This document shows, one piece after another, positions 40,683 to 50,466 of a stretch of DNA of 64,000 bases (position 1 is its first letter; each line of letters begins with the position of its first letter). The notes under the pieces are model-generated. The model was not told the DNA's origin. It saw nothing but the letters and a program-made list of their open reading frames with translations, and did no database searches. This stretch comes from an uncultured Pseudomonadota bacterium (GTDB lineage: Bacteria > Pseudomonadota > Gammaproteobacteria > Steroidobacterales > Steroidobacteraceae), in contig CAIRLC010000022.1 of assembly GCA_903879335.1 (NCBI GenBank), positions 113,737 through 177,736 on the forward strand. The letters are read 5' to 3'. The position numbers and the translations under genes were made by a program.

Positions 40683-42386
40683 TCACCAGAAGATCCAATT
40701 CAGAATGATGGCTCCGCATAAAGCCAGCAGCCCGAGGGTTGCCGTTAGGCCGAGATGCGAGCCCGTTTCATCGGCAGCATGCGGGGTTTCCGAGTACACG
40801 AGGCCACGTAGACCGTGACGGTCCGGTGCAGCCGTCATTAAGCTGACCAAAACGGTGACCGTTAGGCAGCCTCCAAACGCAAATATCGCCGTCCAGAAGT
40901 TTTGGGCCATCTCACTGGGATAGACGTGATGCAGCGCAATCCAACCGCCCTTCACACCAGCCACAGCGTGCGCAGGCAGTGTCAGGCCATGATGCAATGC
41001 GGCGCATGCCGTTCCCGCGACGAGACCGGTAAAGGCACCGTGACCATTCGCGCGGTGCCAGAACATACCGAGCAGAAAGGTCGCGAATAGCGGAGCGTTA
41101 ATGAATGCGAAGACGAGTTGCAGTACATCCATGATGTTGTTGAACGACGCCGCAAGATAGGCCGCGGCCAGCGACAATAGAACGCCGACCACAGTTGCCG
41201 CGCGCCCCATCCACAGGAGATGAGCATCATTCGCATTCGGTCGAATGTAAGGGCTATAAATATCGTTGGTCCAAACCGTATTAAACGCCGTGACATTGCC
41301 GGCCATTCCGGACATAAAGCTTGCGATCAAGGCCGTTAGACCAAGACCGAGAAGACCGTTCGGAAAGTAATGCCCCAGCATCATGGGAATCACCAAGTCG
41401 AAATTCGTTGAGCCGTCTGCTTTTGAGGGCAACGAGATGGGACTATGCCCCGAATGAACCATGGCTATTGCGATCATGCCCGGCACAATCACCAGAAATG
41501 GAAACAACATTTTAGGAACCGTCGCGACCAACGGCGCGCGACGAGCCGCCTGCATGGATTCAGCCGCCATCGCTCTTTGGACGATTAAAAAGTCAGTACA
41601 CCAGTACCCAAACGACAGGACAAAACCTAGGCCCATCGCGAGCCCGAACCACTCAACGCCCATCGGATTCTCAGTGGTGGCTCCCATGAATTGCCACGAG
41701 TGGCTCCACACACCGGGGGCGAAACCTTGATCGGTCGCCACGCGGACAAGGCCGGTCTGTAGCCCATCCCAGCCGCCGATATCCCGCAATCCAAGCAGCA
41801 CTAAGGGCGCAAACCCGAAAACAATCAAGAAAAACTGAAGAACCTCGTTATAGATCGCCGAGGTCAGGCCGCCCAAGAGGATATAAAGCAAAACGATACC
41901 GGCACAAATCCACATGCTGAGGTTGAAATCCCAGCCCAACAGTAGATTGAGCAGCAGTCCCATCGCGTACATCGAAATGCCGGAAGACATTACGGTCATC
42001 ACGGCGAACGAAATCGCGTTGAATCCGCGTGTCTTTTCATCAAAGCGCAGGCGCAAATACTCTGGAACCGAGCGCGCCTTGGAGCCGTAATAGAACGGCA
42101 TCATGAACACGGCCAAGAAGACCATCGCGGGAATAGCGCCGACCCAATAGAAGTGACTCGTCGCCATACCGTACTTCGCACCGGAGGCAGCCATACCGAT
42201 CACTTCTTGGGCGCCGAGATTGGCCGACATAAACGCAAGCCCGGCAACCCACGCCGGAATCCGGCGGCCGGAGAGAAAAAAGTCGTCGCTCGTTCGAATG
42301 TCGCGCTTCAGCCACCATCCGATACCGAGAACGAAGGCGAAATAGATACCCAGCAACGCCCAGTCAATGAAAGCGAGTCTGATCAC
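40683..42386 (-). CDS. Sodium:solute symporter, SGLT-like (probable galactose/glucose transporter)
   Basis: SANLGAQEVIGMAASGAKYGMATSHFYWVGAIPAMVFLAVFMMPFYYGSKARSVPEYLRLRF, GGLTSAIYNEVLQFFLIV. Confidence 0.9.
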   Translation of the reverse strand: MIRLAFIDWALLGIYFAFVLGIGWWLKRDIRTSDDFFLSGRRIPAWVAGLAFMSANLGAQEVIGMAASGAKYGMATSHFYWVGAIPAMVFLAVFMMPFYYGSKARSVPEYLRLRFDEKTRGFNAISFAVMTVMSSGISMYAMGLLLNLLLGWDFNLSMWICAGIVLLYILLGGLTSAIYNEVLQFFLIVFGFAPLVLLGLRDIGGWDGLQTGLVRVATDQGFAPGVWSHSWQFMGATTENPMGVEWFGLAMGLGFVLSFGYWCTDFLIVQRAMAAESMQAARRAPLVATVPKMLFPFLVIVPGMIAIAMVHSGHSPISLPSKADGSTNFDLVIPMMLGHYFPNGLLGLGLTALIASFMSGMAGNVTAFNTVWTNDIYSPYIRPNANDAHLLWMGRAATVVGVLLSLAAAYLAASFNNIMDVLQLVFAFINAPLFATFLLGMFWHRANGHGAFTGLVAGTACAALHHGLTLPAHAVAGVKGGWIALHHVYPSEMAQNFWTAIFAFGGCLTVTVLVSLMTAAPDRHGLRGLVYSETPHAADETGSHLGLTATLGLLALCGAIILNWIFW

Positions 42387-42432
42387 GGAGCCCCCTCTCT
42401 GGCCCTCTCTTGCGGACGGCCTCGTTTCGATT

Positions 42433-42448
42433 ATGCAATCGTTTTCAT
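42433..42448. promoter_or_regulatory. Candidate LacI-family operator, site 1 (symporter-galK-galT operon)
   Basis: ATGCAATCGTTTTCAT, 47 nt upstream of the symporter start; aligns with sites 2-4 around a central CG. Confidence 0.55.
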
Positions 42449-42481
42449 TCGATCACCAGCGGACTACCCACGGGTTCACGC

Positions 42482-43681
42482 CTAATTCGACAGTAAATGG
42501 GGGAGCATTTTCAGGCGCGGGGTCGCTACAGGCACCGTCAACATCGTGCTGCCGACAGCCATCAACAGCAGTGCGGTGAAGGTAGGACTGGTGATCACCT
42601 GTTTATCGAGCAAGATATTGGCGAAGATAATCATGATCAGCGCTTTGGTCTGCAGCAACCAGCCAACCAATCCGCTCTCGCCCGGCGGCCAGCCCAGGAC
42701 TCGCCCAGCAATCCGCGTCCCTAACAATTTGCCGGCGATTGATGCCACGAGCAACGCAGCCGCGAGCAAAAACACGCTCCCGCCGCCCATCGTCCACGCG
42801 GTCCTCAAGCCAGTGCTTAAAAAGAATACCGGCATCATCACAAGCAATACGTTGTGCCGTAACCCATCCATCTGCTCACGGTTGAACCACTGACCATCGA
42901 GGCTAGCACCCGCCAGAAATGCACCGACCATGAAGTGCAGCCCAGACCAATCCGCTCCGAATGCACACAATGCCAACCAAATGAGCGCCACATACCAGCG
43001 GTCACGCTCTGGAATTCGCCGCATAACGGTACGAACCACCATCGCCGCAATCACGAGTCCAACAATAAAGAAAAGCTGGCGCCCCAGTCGGCTCCAATCC
43101 ATCAGAATGAGTGCCAACACGCCCCAAATCGCAATATCGTCGAGGCTGGCATAACGCAGGATGCGCTGGCCGATCGGCTGGCGCAAGATCCCTAACTTTT
43201 CCATCAGCAGCACTAAAATCGGCAATGCCGTGACTGCGCATGACATACCGACTCCGAGCACAAACTGCCAACTTTTAGCCTCAGTACCGCGCCAGCCATC
43301 CCACATCAGCGCAATCGCCGCAACCGCCGCACCAAAAATCAGCGGCACACTGAGCGCAAGCCCGGCCGTGATGCCTGTCTCGCGGCGATTGCGCCAGACC
43401 TGGGATACATCAAGTTCAAGGCCGGCGATCATCACGAACAACATGACCGCCCACCACGCGACGCCATTTAAGGACTGCACGACGGCAGGATTAAAGACGA
43501 AGGTGTAATAGTCAGGGAAGGCAGAGCCCAATACGCCAGGTCCGAGCAGAATGCCCGTGATGATCTGAACCACCACGAGCGGTGCGTAGTACTCCGTACG
43601 CCCAATGCGCCACAACAGATAGGGCACCGAAAATATGATCGCCATAGCGATCAGGAAAATTTCAGCCGTTTGCATGTGCAT
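42482..43681 (-). CDS. Cation:proton antiporter (CPA2/Kef-like membrane domain)
   Basis: VQIITGILLGPGVLG, FVMIAGLELDVSQVWRNRRETGI, GVGMSCAVTALPILVLLMEKLG, LDDIAIWGVLA. Confidence 0.85.
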   Translation of the reverse strand: MHMQTAEIFLIAMAIIFSVPYLLWRIGRTEYYAPLVVVQIITGILLGPGVLGSAFPDYYTFVFNPAVVQSLNGVAWWAVMLFVMIAGLELDVSQVWRNRRETGITAGLALSVPLIFGAAVAAIALMWDGWRGTEAKSWQFVLGVGMSCAVTALPILVLLMEKLGILRQPIGQRILRYASLDDIAIWGVLALILMDWSRLGRQLFFIVGLVIAAMVVRTVMRRIPERDRWYVALIWLALCAFGADWSGLHFMVGAFLAGASLDGQWFNREQMDGLRHNVLLVMMPVFFLSTGLRTAWTMGGGSVFLLAAALLVASIAGKLLGTRIAGRVLGWPPGESGLVGWLLQTKALIMIIFANILLDKQVITSPTFTALLLMAVGSTMLTVPVATPRLKMLPHLLSN

Positions 43682-43716
43682 GGGTTGATCTTAGCAGTCC
43701 AGCCCCAAAACATAGA

Positions 43717-43740
43717 ACGACCCGCCATGCGGCGGATCGT
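43717..43740 (-). terminator. Candidate terminator after the GH27 gene
   Basis: ACGA-C-CCGCC-atgc-GGCGG-A-TCGT stem with one mismatch; moderately U-rich on the minus strand. Confidence 0.5.
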
Positions 43741-43752
43741 CCAATCCGCGAA

Positions 43753-45993
43753 TTAGTGGGCTTTACCCATCGCGAGCAGTAAAACACCGTGCTCCGGCAC
43801 GCTCGCTTTAAAGTCGGCTGCGAGCGGTTTTAGATCACGCTGACGCCAGACGTCACGCATCGCCGTCCCTATCGTTAAATCGGGAGTCAGGCCCGCAATG
43901 GCCAGTTGTCGGAAACGATCGCCCATATTGAAGATACCGACGGCCTTGCGACCATCCGCCAACTCACGCACCCAGATTTCCCAGTCGTCTTGCCGATAGA
44001 CGCGCTGAGCCGCATGTCCGAGCGGATCCTGATCAATCGCGAGCACCTCGTCATTCGTCACGAGGTTCTTGGTGAATGGATCGAGATGGGTCAAATCGTT
44101 ACCGAGCAAGAGCGGTGCCGCCAGCAAGGACCACAAACTGATGTGCGTGTACTGCTCATCAGGCGTCACGCGCGAGGGATGCAATTCACCACCCCAACCC
44201 ACCTCTCCAACCACGAGCATGTCCGGATCGTTCCAGTGCCCAGGACCGGCATAGGGAGCGGACAAGTATTGGGAATTGATGATTTCTCGGACGATGCTCC
44301 AAGTGTCTTCAATGTCGCCGGTGGTCCGCCACAGATTTCCGCCCACTTCCGGCCCCCATTTCCAGACCTCTTTACTGCCGTATTGGCAGAGGCTGAAGAC
44401 GATGTCGCGCGACTGCGCTGCAAGTGCGTCCCGCATGATCCGATAAGGCTTTTGATGATCAGCCACGGTCGGTTCTTTAGGCATCGTTAACTCGTATGAG
44501 CACAAATCGTACTTCAGGTAATCAACGCCCCACGCCGCCCAGACACGCGCGTCTTGGCGCTCGTGGTCCTTTGATCCTAGAAACTTTCCGCAGGTCTCGG
44601 GGCCGGGAGATGAATAAATGCCGAACCTCAATCCTTTCGCATGCAGATACTCAGACAACGCTTTCATGTCCGGAAATTTGGCGTTCGAGTGAATTTCGCC
44701 GCCTGCATCGCGCTGCGCGGATTCCCAACCGTCATCAATATTCACGTAGGTCCAGCCATGAGCCGCGAGGCCCGTAGAAACCAAGGCATCAGCAACCGCT
44801 CGGACCTTGTCCGCGTCGACCGTGAGCCCGTAGGCATTCCAACTGTTCCAGCCCATGGGCGGCGTCAAGGCCAACTCATCACCTACTTTTAGCGTCACTG
44901 ACCGGTGGATAGATCCAATGGCATTTGTAGCCGTGACCTCAATGACATGTTGGCCGCGCTCCGCGACCGAACCGAAGATCACGCCGTTAACCGGATCAAA
45001 CTGCAGACCGGACGGCAAGTGCTCGACATTGATCGACAGTGGCGCACGACCGGTAGCGGCAACACGGTAATAGATTGGAGATCCCGGACGTGCGCCAAGG
45101 ACGCTTGCGCCGTTGATCTTTGGCGACGCAGAGTCGGCAGGCGTCAGCACATAGGGCGAATGATAGGTCTCATGGTGCACGACCCCCGTCGTCGCCTCTG
45201 TGAAATGGAAGCGCACCTCAATCCCGGCGCGTTGCGGCGCCTGAAGTGTCAAATCCGCGGTGCCATTTGCCGCAACTTTAAATGCCGTGCTGTGTTTGGA
45301 CAGCACGCGGTCAGCTTGCGCGTCGAATACCTCGTAATCCAAGCGGCCCGCGAGGCCGACAGGAAACGCATTGGACCAGTGTATTTTGCCGCTCATCGTC
45401 GTGGCCGTGTAATTGACGTGGGTGCGGCCAAGGTCGATTTCCAGCCCGTCCGCAATTTCAGCCAGGCTGATTTTCGGCATGTCTCGGTAGAAGCCGCCAC
45501 CACCCGATCCATCGTAGACCCGGACCGCAATTACATTGTCTGCATCCCAGCGGACTAGGCCCGAGGCCAAATCAACGTAATAGGTTCGTATGCCGTTCCA
45601 TCGCGTGCTGTAGCCGCGGGGATCTTCGGGCATTTGGCCCATAGCGCCAATTTTTACACCGTTCAAAAAACTTTCGTCGACATCATCAATGCTGGACAAG
45701 TAGATCCGAAGACGGTGGTCCCACCGAACCGTCTTGCGCAGACTCGAGGGAATGTTCACATGGAAGCGGTACCACGAATATCCGTCATATCCGTCGAATC
45801 CCTGCTTCTCATAGTTCTTCAAGGTCGACAGTTTGACCCAAGCGCTGTCATCAAACTCGGGTCTAGCGCGCGCAGGATCATCACCCAGCGCAAATTTGGC
45901 TGTCGGCATTTCGATGACCGAACCGTTTTCTGCAAAGGCAGGTCCCGAACTTGCAAGCCAGAGCACGAACGCCAATCGAAGCCACTTTTTCAT
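43753..45993 (-). CDS. Secreted GH27 alpha-galactosidase with N-terminal jelly-roll and putative Ig domains
   Basis: Signal peptide MKKWLRLAFVLWLASSGPAFA; Ig-like LPSGLQFDPVNGVIFGSVAERGQHVIEVTATN; catalytic LTPPMGWNSWNAYG, YVNIDDGWE, WGVDYLKYDLC, GHWNDPDMLVVG. Confidence 0.93.
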   Translation of the reverse strand: MKKWLRLAFVLWLASSGPAFAENGSVIEMPTAKFALGDDPARARPEFDDSAWVKLSTLKNYEKQGFDGYDGYSWYRFHVNIPSSLRKTVRWDHRLRIYLSSIDDVDESFLNGVKIGAMGQMPEDPRGYSTRWNGIRTYYVDLASGLVRWDADNVIAVRVYDGSGGGGFYRDMPKISLAEIADGLEIDLGRTHVNYTATTMSGKIHWSNAFPVGLAGRLDYEVFDAQADRVLSKHSTAFKVAANGTADLTLQAPQRAGIEVRFHFTEATTGVVHHETYHSPYVLTPADSASPKINGASVLGARPGSPIYYRVAATGRAPLSINVEHLPSGLQFDPVNGVIFGSVAERGQHVIEVTATNAIGSIHRSVTLKVGDELALTPPMGWNSWNAYGLTVDADKVRAVADALVSTGLAAHGWTYVNIDDGWESAQRDAGGEIHSNAKFPDMKALSEYLHAKGLRFGIYSSPGPETCGKFLGSKDHERQDARVWAAWGVDYLKYDLCSYELTMPKEPTVADHQKPYRIMRDALAAQSRDIVFSLCQYGSKEVWKWGPEVGGNLWRTTGDIEDTWSIVREIINSQYLSAPYAGPGHWNDPDMLVVGEVGWGGELHPSRVTPDEQYTHISLWSLLAAPLLLGNDLTHLDPFTKNLVTNDEVLAIDQDPLGHAAQRVYRQDDWEIWVRELADGRKAVGIFNMGDRFRQLAIAGLTPDLTIGTAMRDVWRQRDLKPLAADFKASVPEHGVLLLAMGKAH

Positions 45994-46037
45994 ACCAATA
46001 CCCCCCCCAATTCAGACGCGAGCGGCACTGACTCGAA

Positions 46038-47543
46038 TCAGTTGGCCTTGCAGAATTTATTAATGAATTCCTGATGTGTCGGCAGTTGTCGGGCCGATGC
46101 ATGTAAAGCTTCTGTGAGCTTCGCCAACCATTCCACACTATTCACCTGGCGATGGTGCAGGAGTGGATCCACTTGGTCTGGCCAATTCAATTGACCGATA
46201 TGAACAGCAAGCCAAGACGCTTGACCGAACAAATCAAACTCGCGTTGAATTAAGCGACCGTAGCGCTTGAAGTGGTCAATTTTGTCTTGCAGTGAATCGG
46301 GCACCGACATTTGTGCGCAGTATCGCCACAACTCTCCCTCCTCACGCTGATTGAGATGGTAGTGAAGGATCAGGAAGTCTCGAATGCGCTCTACTTCACT
46401 GTTCGCGATCCGATTAAATTCATCCGAGACCATTGGATCGAAATCTCGGTCCGGGAAAAATGCCAAGAGTTTCGCAATGCCCGCTTGAATCAAGTGCAGG
46501 CTCGTCGATTCAAGCGGTTCGAGAAATCCACTGGCCAGCCCGATCGCAACCACATTTTTATTCCAGATCCGTTTACGTCGACCGGTCATGAATCGGAGGA
46601 AACGGGGCTCAGCCAATGCGGCACCGTCCAAGTTCGAAAGGAGGGTGCTTGCGGCCGCCTCTTCGCTGATGAATTGAGAGCAATAGACGTGGCCGTTTCC
46701 CGTTCGGTGTTGTAGCGGGATCCGCCACTGCCAGCCTGCCTCGCGCGCGGTTGATCGGGTGTATGGCGTAAATTCACCCGCTTTTGCGCAGGGCACGGCC
46801 ACAGCGCGGTCGCACGGTAGCCAGTGTCTCCAGTCTTCGTAGCCGGTGTTTAAGGCGCCTTCAATGAGGAGTCCACGGAAGCCCGAACAATCAATAAACA
46901 GATCGCCCATAAATTCGCGGCCGTCGTCGAGGCGCACGCTTTCAACGAAACCCGTCGTTGACGCTAAGGTGACATCGGCAATCTTGCCTTCCACACGGAT
47001 GACGCCACGCTTCTCGGCGTACTCCCTGAGGAAGGCTGCATATAGACCCGCGTCGAAGTGATAGGCGTAGTCGTAGGTCGATAGAACATGACGTGGATCT
47101 TGCATGGGCGGGGCGAATTTGCCAGCGGAGGCCGCCGCCCAAGCCATGCAATAGTCGTCTAACGGACCTGCGGTGTCCGCTTGCTTGGCCTGCAGCCAAT
47201 AGTGATGGAGCCCGACGGTATCGAAATTACGGCCAAAGGTGCCAAAGGGATGAAAATACGCCTGCCCTTCCTTAGCCCAGTTAACGAACTGGATCCCTAA
47301 CTTAAAAGAACCCTTGGTGCGCCGCATAAATTCAGCTTCGTCCAACCCAAGCATCTGGTTGAACGTCCGAATGGGTGGAATCGTGGCTTCACCGACGCCC
47401 ACTGTCCCGATCTCATCCGACTCAATGAGCGTGATTTGGCATCCACGCGGCGCAGCATTCGCCAAAGCGGCCGCCGTCATCCAGCCGGCCGATCCACCGC
47501 CGACGATCACCACACTGCGGATTGATCGGACGTTCGTATCCAT
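46038..47543 (-). CDS. Flavin-dependent 'tryptophan halogenase' family protein
   Basis: [18 protein letters not shown] (GxGxxG), [11 protein letters not shown] (catalytic Lys region), GWQWRIP (WxWxIP), [14 protein letters not shown] (Glu region). Start set to MDTNVRS. Confidence 0.92.
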   Translation of the reverse strand: MDTNVRSIRSVVIVGGGSAGWMTAAALANAAPRGCQITLIESDEIGTVGVGEATIPPIRTFNQMLGLDEAEFMRRTKGSFKLGIQFVNWAKEGQAYFHPFGTFGRNFDTVGLHHYWLQAKQADTAGPLDDYCMAWAAASAGKFAPPMQDPRHVLSTYDYAYHFDAGLYAAFLREYAEKRGVIRVEGKIADVTLASTTGFVESVRLDDGREFMGDLFIDCSGFRGLLIEGALNTGYEDWRHWLPCDRAVAVPCAKAGEFTPYTRSTAREAGWQWRIPLQHRTGNGHVYCSQFISEEAAASTLLSNLDGAALAEPRFLRFMTGRRKRIWNKNVVAIGLASGFLEPLESTSLHLIQAGIAKLLAFFPDRDFDPMVSDEFNRIANSEVERIRDFLILHYHLNQREEGELWRYCAQMSVPDSLQDKIDHFKRYGRLIQREFDLFGQASWLAVHIGQLNWPDQVDPLLHHRQVNSVEWLAKLTEALHASARQLPTHQEFINKFCKAN

Positions 47544-47640
47544 GGAGATCCCCTCAATAAGCAAGCCTGCGTGCGCACGCGAACCGGCTCAGACGCGGTT
47601 TGTGGCTACAACGCGCGGCGTGACCCAGCGCGCAGTATAG

Positions 47641-47676
47641 AAACGAAAAAGGGCGGCGTCTTGCGACACCGCCCTA
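47641..47676 (-). terminator. Terminator/attenuator downstream of the TonB-dependent receptor
   Basis: GGGCGGCGTC-ttgc-GACACCGCCC with AAAAA on the plus strand, i.e. a U-tract on the minus strand. Confidence 0.8.
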
Positions 47677-47740
47677 GTTTTCGGTCTAGTCAGCGGCGGT
47701 AACGGTGGTCACCGCAGCTGAAGTTAGATCGATCGCTGCC

Positions 47741-50272
47741 TTAGAAGCTCAGCTTGACCGTACCCATGACCGTACGTCCCAGAGCAGCGCCTACGCTGGC
47801 AACTGCCGGCGTGACCGATGCGTCGGAAACACCACCCGATGCGCGAGCGTCGAACTTGTCGAACAGGTTGTAGCCCTGCAGACCGAATTCGAGGTTCTTC
47901 GCTGGACGATAGCGCACGAAGCCGGTGAAGACTTCTGAGCCCGGCCAGTTGGCATTGCCGCCGTCGGTGTAAGACGTGTTGCCAGTGACAGCAAGACCAA
48001 CCGAGACTGCCTGGATCACGTTGTACTCGCTGGAGATGGTGTAGATCATCTTCGGCATGTACTGCGCCTGGAAGTAACCCGATGCGCCCGCTGGCTGCTG
48101 CTGCGCATTGGCGTAGGTCGCATTGGCAACCAACGAGAACGCACCCACTTCGTACGTACCGAAGAACTCGAAGCCAGACGACTTGAACGCGTTGTCCTTA
48201 ACGCAGCCGCCCTTGCCGCCTGGGCAACGGGTTGCCGACAGCTCGTACGTGCTCTGCTTGAAGTCGCCGTTGAGAAGCGTCAACTCGACCGTGTAACGGC
48301 CGGTGCCCAGGTGACCACGAGCCTTCACACCCAGTTCGTACTGGTTAACGAAGTCGACCGAAGGGGTGACGCCGTCAGCCGAGCAACCACCGACGTGATT
48401 AGCCGCATCCGCTGAGGTGCAGAGCGCGCCATCAGCTCGGATCTTACCGCCAACCGTCTGACGGTCGCTGTTGAAACGACCACCGCGCGACGAGCGACCG
48501 AACAACGAAATGTCATCCGAGAGCTTGTACAACACGCCAACCGAGTAGTTGGTGTAGGTGCGGGTGTAGTCCAAGTACTCCTGCGGGCCGTTCGGCAGCA
48601 GCGTTGGGATCGCGACCGTCTGGTTCTGGCCCGAGACTGGGTTCAGTGCGATGATCGGTGTATTGAACGAATCGCCACCGACCTGAGTCCAGCCGCCTGC
48701 CTTGATGTTTTCAAAGCGAGCCGATGCATCGACGTCCCACTTGCCAGCTGACCAATCCAAGTTCAGGTACGGCGCCGTATCCGTGTAGGACAGGTCATAG
48801 GCGCGCGCACAGCACGAACCCCAGTTGTTGTTGAAGCCAGCGATACCGTTGGCGGTCAACAAGTTACCGGCCGAGTCGACCACGTTCAGCATCGCGCCGT
48901 TGTGGCCCGAGAGCTCCGAGTAGGTCGCGTTCGTGTGCCAGTCCATCGCAATGTGCTGGTTCATGTAGAACACACCACCGCGCGCGGTCACCGTGCCAGC
49001 ACCATCCAAGTTGAACTTGTCCGACAGCGCCAAGTCATTGGCGAAGCTGCCGACATCATTGATGTTCGTGTGAACGTCGGTGTTGTTGTTCAAGTACCGG
49101 TTGGTGTAGAGCTGGCCCGCGTTCACGCCATTGGCGTAGTAAATCGCGCCGCCGGCCGGGGTCGCGCTCGAGGTCAGCGCAACGTTGAGGAACGGTGCCG
49201 AGAAGGCGCCGCTCATACGCGTCCAACGCATGTTGTTGTCGATCTTGATGCCGCCATCGAGCTCGTAGTGAACCTGATTCTGCAGCGCCAGGGCGCGGGT
49301 CGTGATGCCGTCGGTGTTGACCGACTGCAAGGCGCCGTTCGAGTTCACAATGTTGAAGTGCTGGTTCAGCGCCGAGTAGTTCGACTGGCTACGGCCGTCG
49401 AATCCCGGGAATGCGCTGATACCGTCCACTGAGTTGCCTGAAGCATTCACGAGAGCCGGCGAACCGGTGTAGTTCGGCTCCTTCGTGTCAGCAAACTTGG
49501 CCAAGAAACGGATGTAACCCTTGTTATCCGCCAAGTCCTTGGTGATGTTGGCCTTCAACTGGACGCTGTCCGACACGTTGTAGCCGGCGTTCAGCGGACC
49601 GCGACCCGTGTGCGCGTAGCCGCCAACGTGATAGTGCACAGAGTCGCTCGCGGCGCCGCCGTAACGGAAGTCGACGCGATTTTCGTCAAAGCCCAAGCCA
49701 CGGTTGAACTGGACGTAACCGCCCTCTTCCTTGCCATAGTTCGAGATGTAGTTGATGACCGCGCCCGGAGCCTGCGAGGCGAAGGTCGACGACGAACCGC
49801 CGCGAACCGCTTCGATGCGGTCGACGCTGGCGTCGTAGTGGGTCCAGTAGTCGTTGTTACCGAACTGCATGTCGCCGAACAGGACGGTCGGCAAGCCATC
49901 TTCCTGAATCTGCACAAACGGCGAACCGCCGGTGGCCACAGGGAGACCGCGAACCGCGATGTTGGAGTTACCACCGGGACCCGAGGTGCCATTGACCTGA
50001 ATACCGGGGATCATTCGGAACACTTCAGCCTCAGACGTCGGCTGGAAGTTCTTGACCAATTCGGCCGGAACGGAAGTTACCGAGACCGAGGTGTTCAGTA
50101 CGCTCTTATCGCCACCCGAAGCCGTCACGACGATTTCGTCGAGCAGGCTGTCATTGCCCTTGGCCGAATCAGCAGCGACTGGCGCGGTATCAGCGTGAGC
50201 GCTAGCACCCGCTGCGAGAGCAGCCGAGATGAGCATGCGCAAGAAAAGCTTTTCGTTGGACGTTTTTTTCAC
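47741..50272 (-). CDS. TonB-dependent receptor
   Basis: DEIVVTASGG, plug AEVFRMIPGIQVNGTSGPGGNSNIAVRGLP, VEAVRGGSS-like, C-terminal GRTVMGTVKLSF. GTG start at 50272 gives a signal peptide KKTSNEKLFLRMLISAALAAGASAHA. Confidence 0.95.
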   Translation of the reverse strand: MKKTSNEKLFLRMLISAALAAGASAHADTAPVAADSAKGNDSLLDEIVVTASGGDKSVLNTSVSVTSVPAELVKNFQPTSEAEVFRMIPGIQVNGTSGPGGNSNIAVRGLPVATGGSPFVQIQEDGLPTVLFGDMQFGNNDYWTHYDASVDRIEAVRGGSSSTFASQAPGAVINYISNYGKEEGGYVQFNRGLGFDENRVDFRYGGAASDSVHYHVGGYAHTGRGPLNAGYNVSDSVQLKANITKDLADNKGYIRFLAKFADTKEPNYTGSPALVNASGNSVDGISAFPGFDGRSQSNYSALNQHFNIVNSNGALQSVNTDGITTRALALQNQVHYELDGGIKIDNNMRWTRMSGAFSAPFLNVALTSSATPAGGAIYYANGVNAGQLYTNRYLNNNTDVHTNINDVGSFANDLALSDKFNLDGAGTVTARGGVFYMNQHIAMDWHTNATYSELSGHNGAMLNVVDSAGNLLTANGIAGFNNNWGSCCARAYDLSYTDTAPYLNLDWSAGKWDVDASARFENIKAGGWTQVGGDSFNTPIIALNPVSGQNQTVAIPTLLPNGPQEYLDYTRTYTNYSVGVLYKLSDDISLFGRSSRGGRFNSDRQTVGGKIRADGALCTSADAANHVGGCSADGVTPSVDFVNQYELGVKARGHLGTGRYTVELTLLNGDFKQSTYELSATRCPGGKGGCVKDNAFKSSGFEFFGTYEVGAFSLVANATYANAQQQPAGASGYFQAQYMPKMIYTISSEYNVIQAVSVGLAVTGNTSYTDGGNANWPGSEVFTGFVRYRPAKNLEFGLQGYNLFDKFDARASGGVSDASVTPAVASVGAALGRTVMGTVKLSF

Positions 50273-50365
50273 AGTAAACCCCCTAAAAGAGACACAGAAC
50301 TGAAATCGATTGGAATTGGGGGTTAAAACAGTCCCCCGAATTGCTGCATAAAAGTAAACCACACA

Positions 50366-50381
50366 GTGCAAACGATTTCAA
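50366..50381. promoter_or_regulatory. Candidate LacI-family operator, site 2 (TonB receptor promoter)
   Basis: GTGCAAACGATTTCAA about 93 nt upstream of the GTG start; a second partial site CAACAACCGATTGCAT lies next to it (50380-50395). Confidence 0.6.
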
Positions 50382-50466
50382 CAACCGATTGCATACAGAT
50401 TATTGAGCAGATTGAAATATCGATGTTGCTAAAAAGCGACATTAGATTTCGTCTAGGACAATCCCT

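Noticed and set aside
44905-45558. 217-aa plus-strand ORF antisense to the GH27 gene
   Set aside because: Opposite-strand frame over a clear multi-domain enzyme; no domain recognised.
49610-50326. 238-aa plus-strand ORF antisense to the TonB receptor (also 48902-49432)
   Set aside because: Val/Arg-rich antisense frame of a confident receptor gene.
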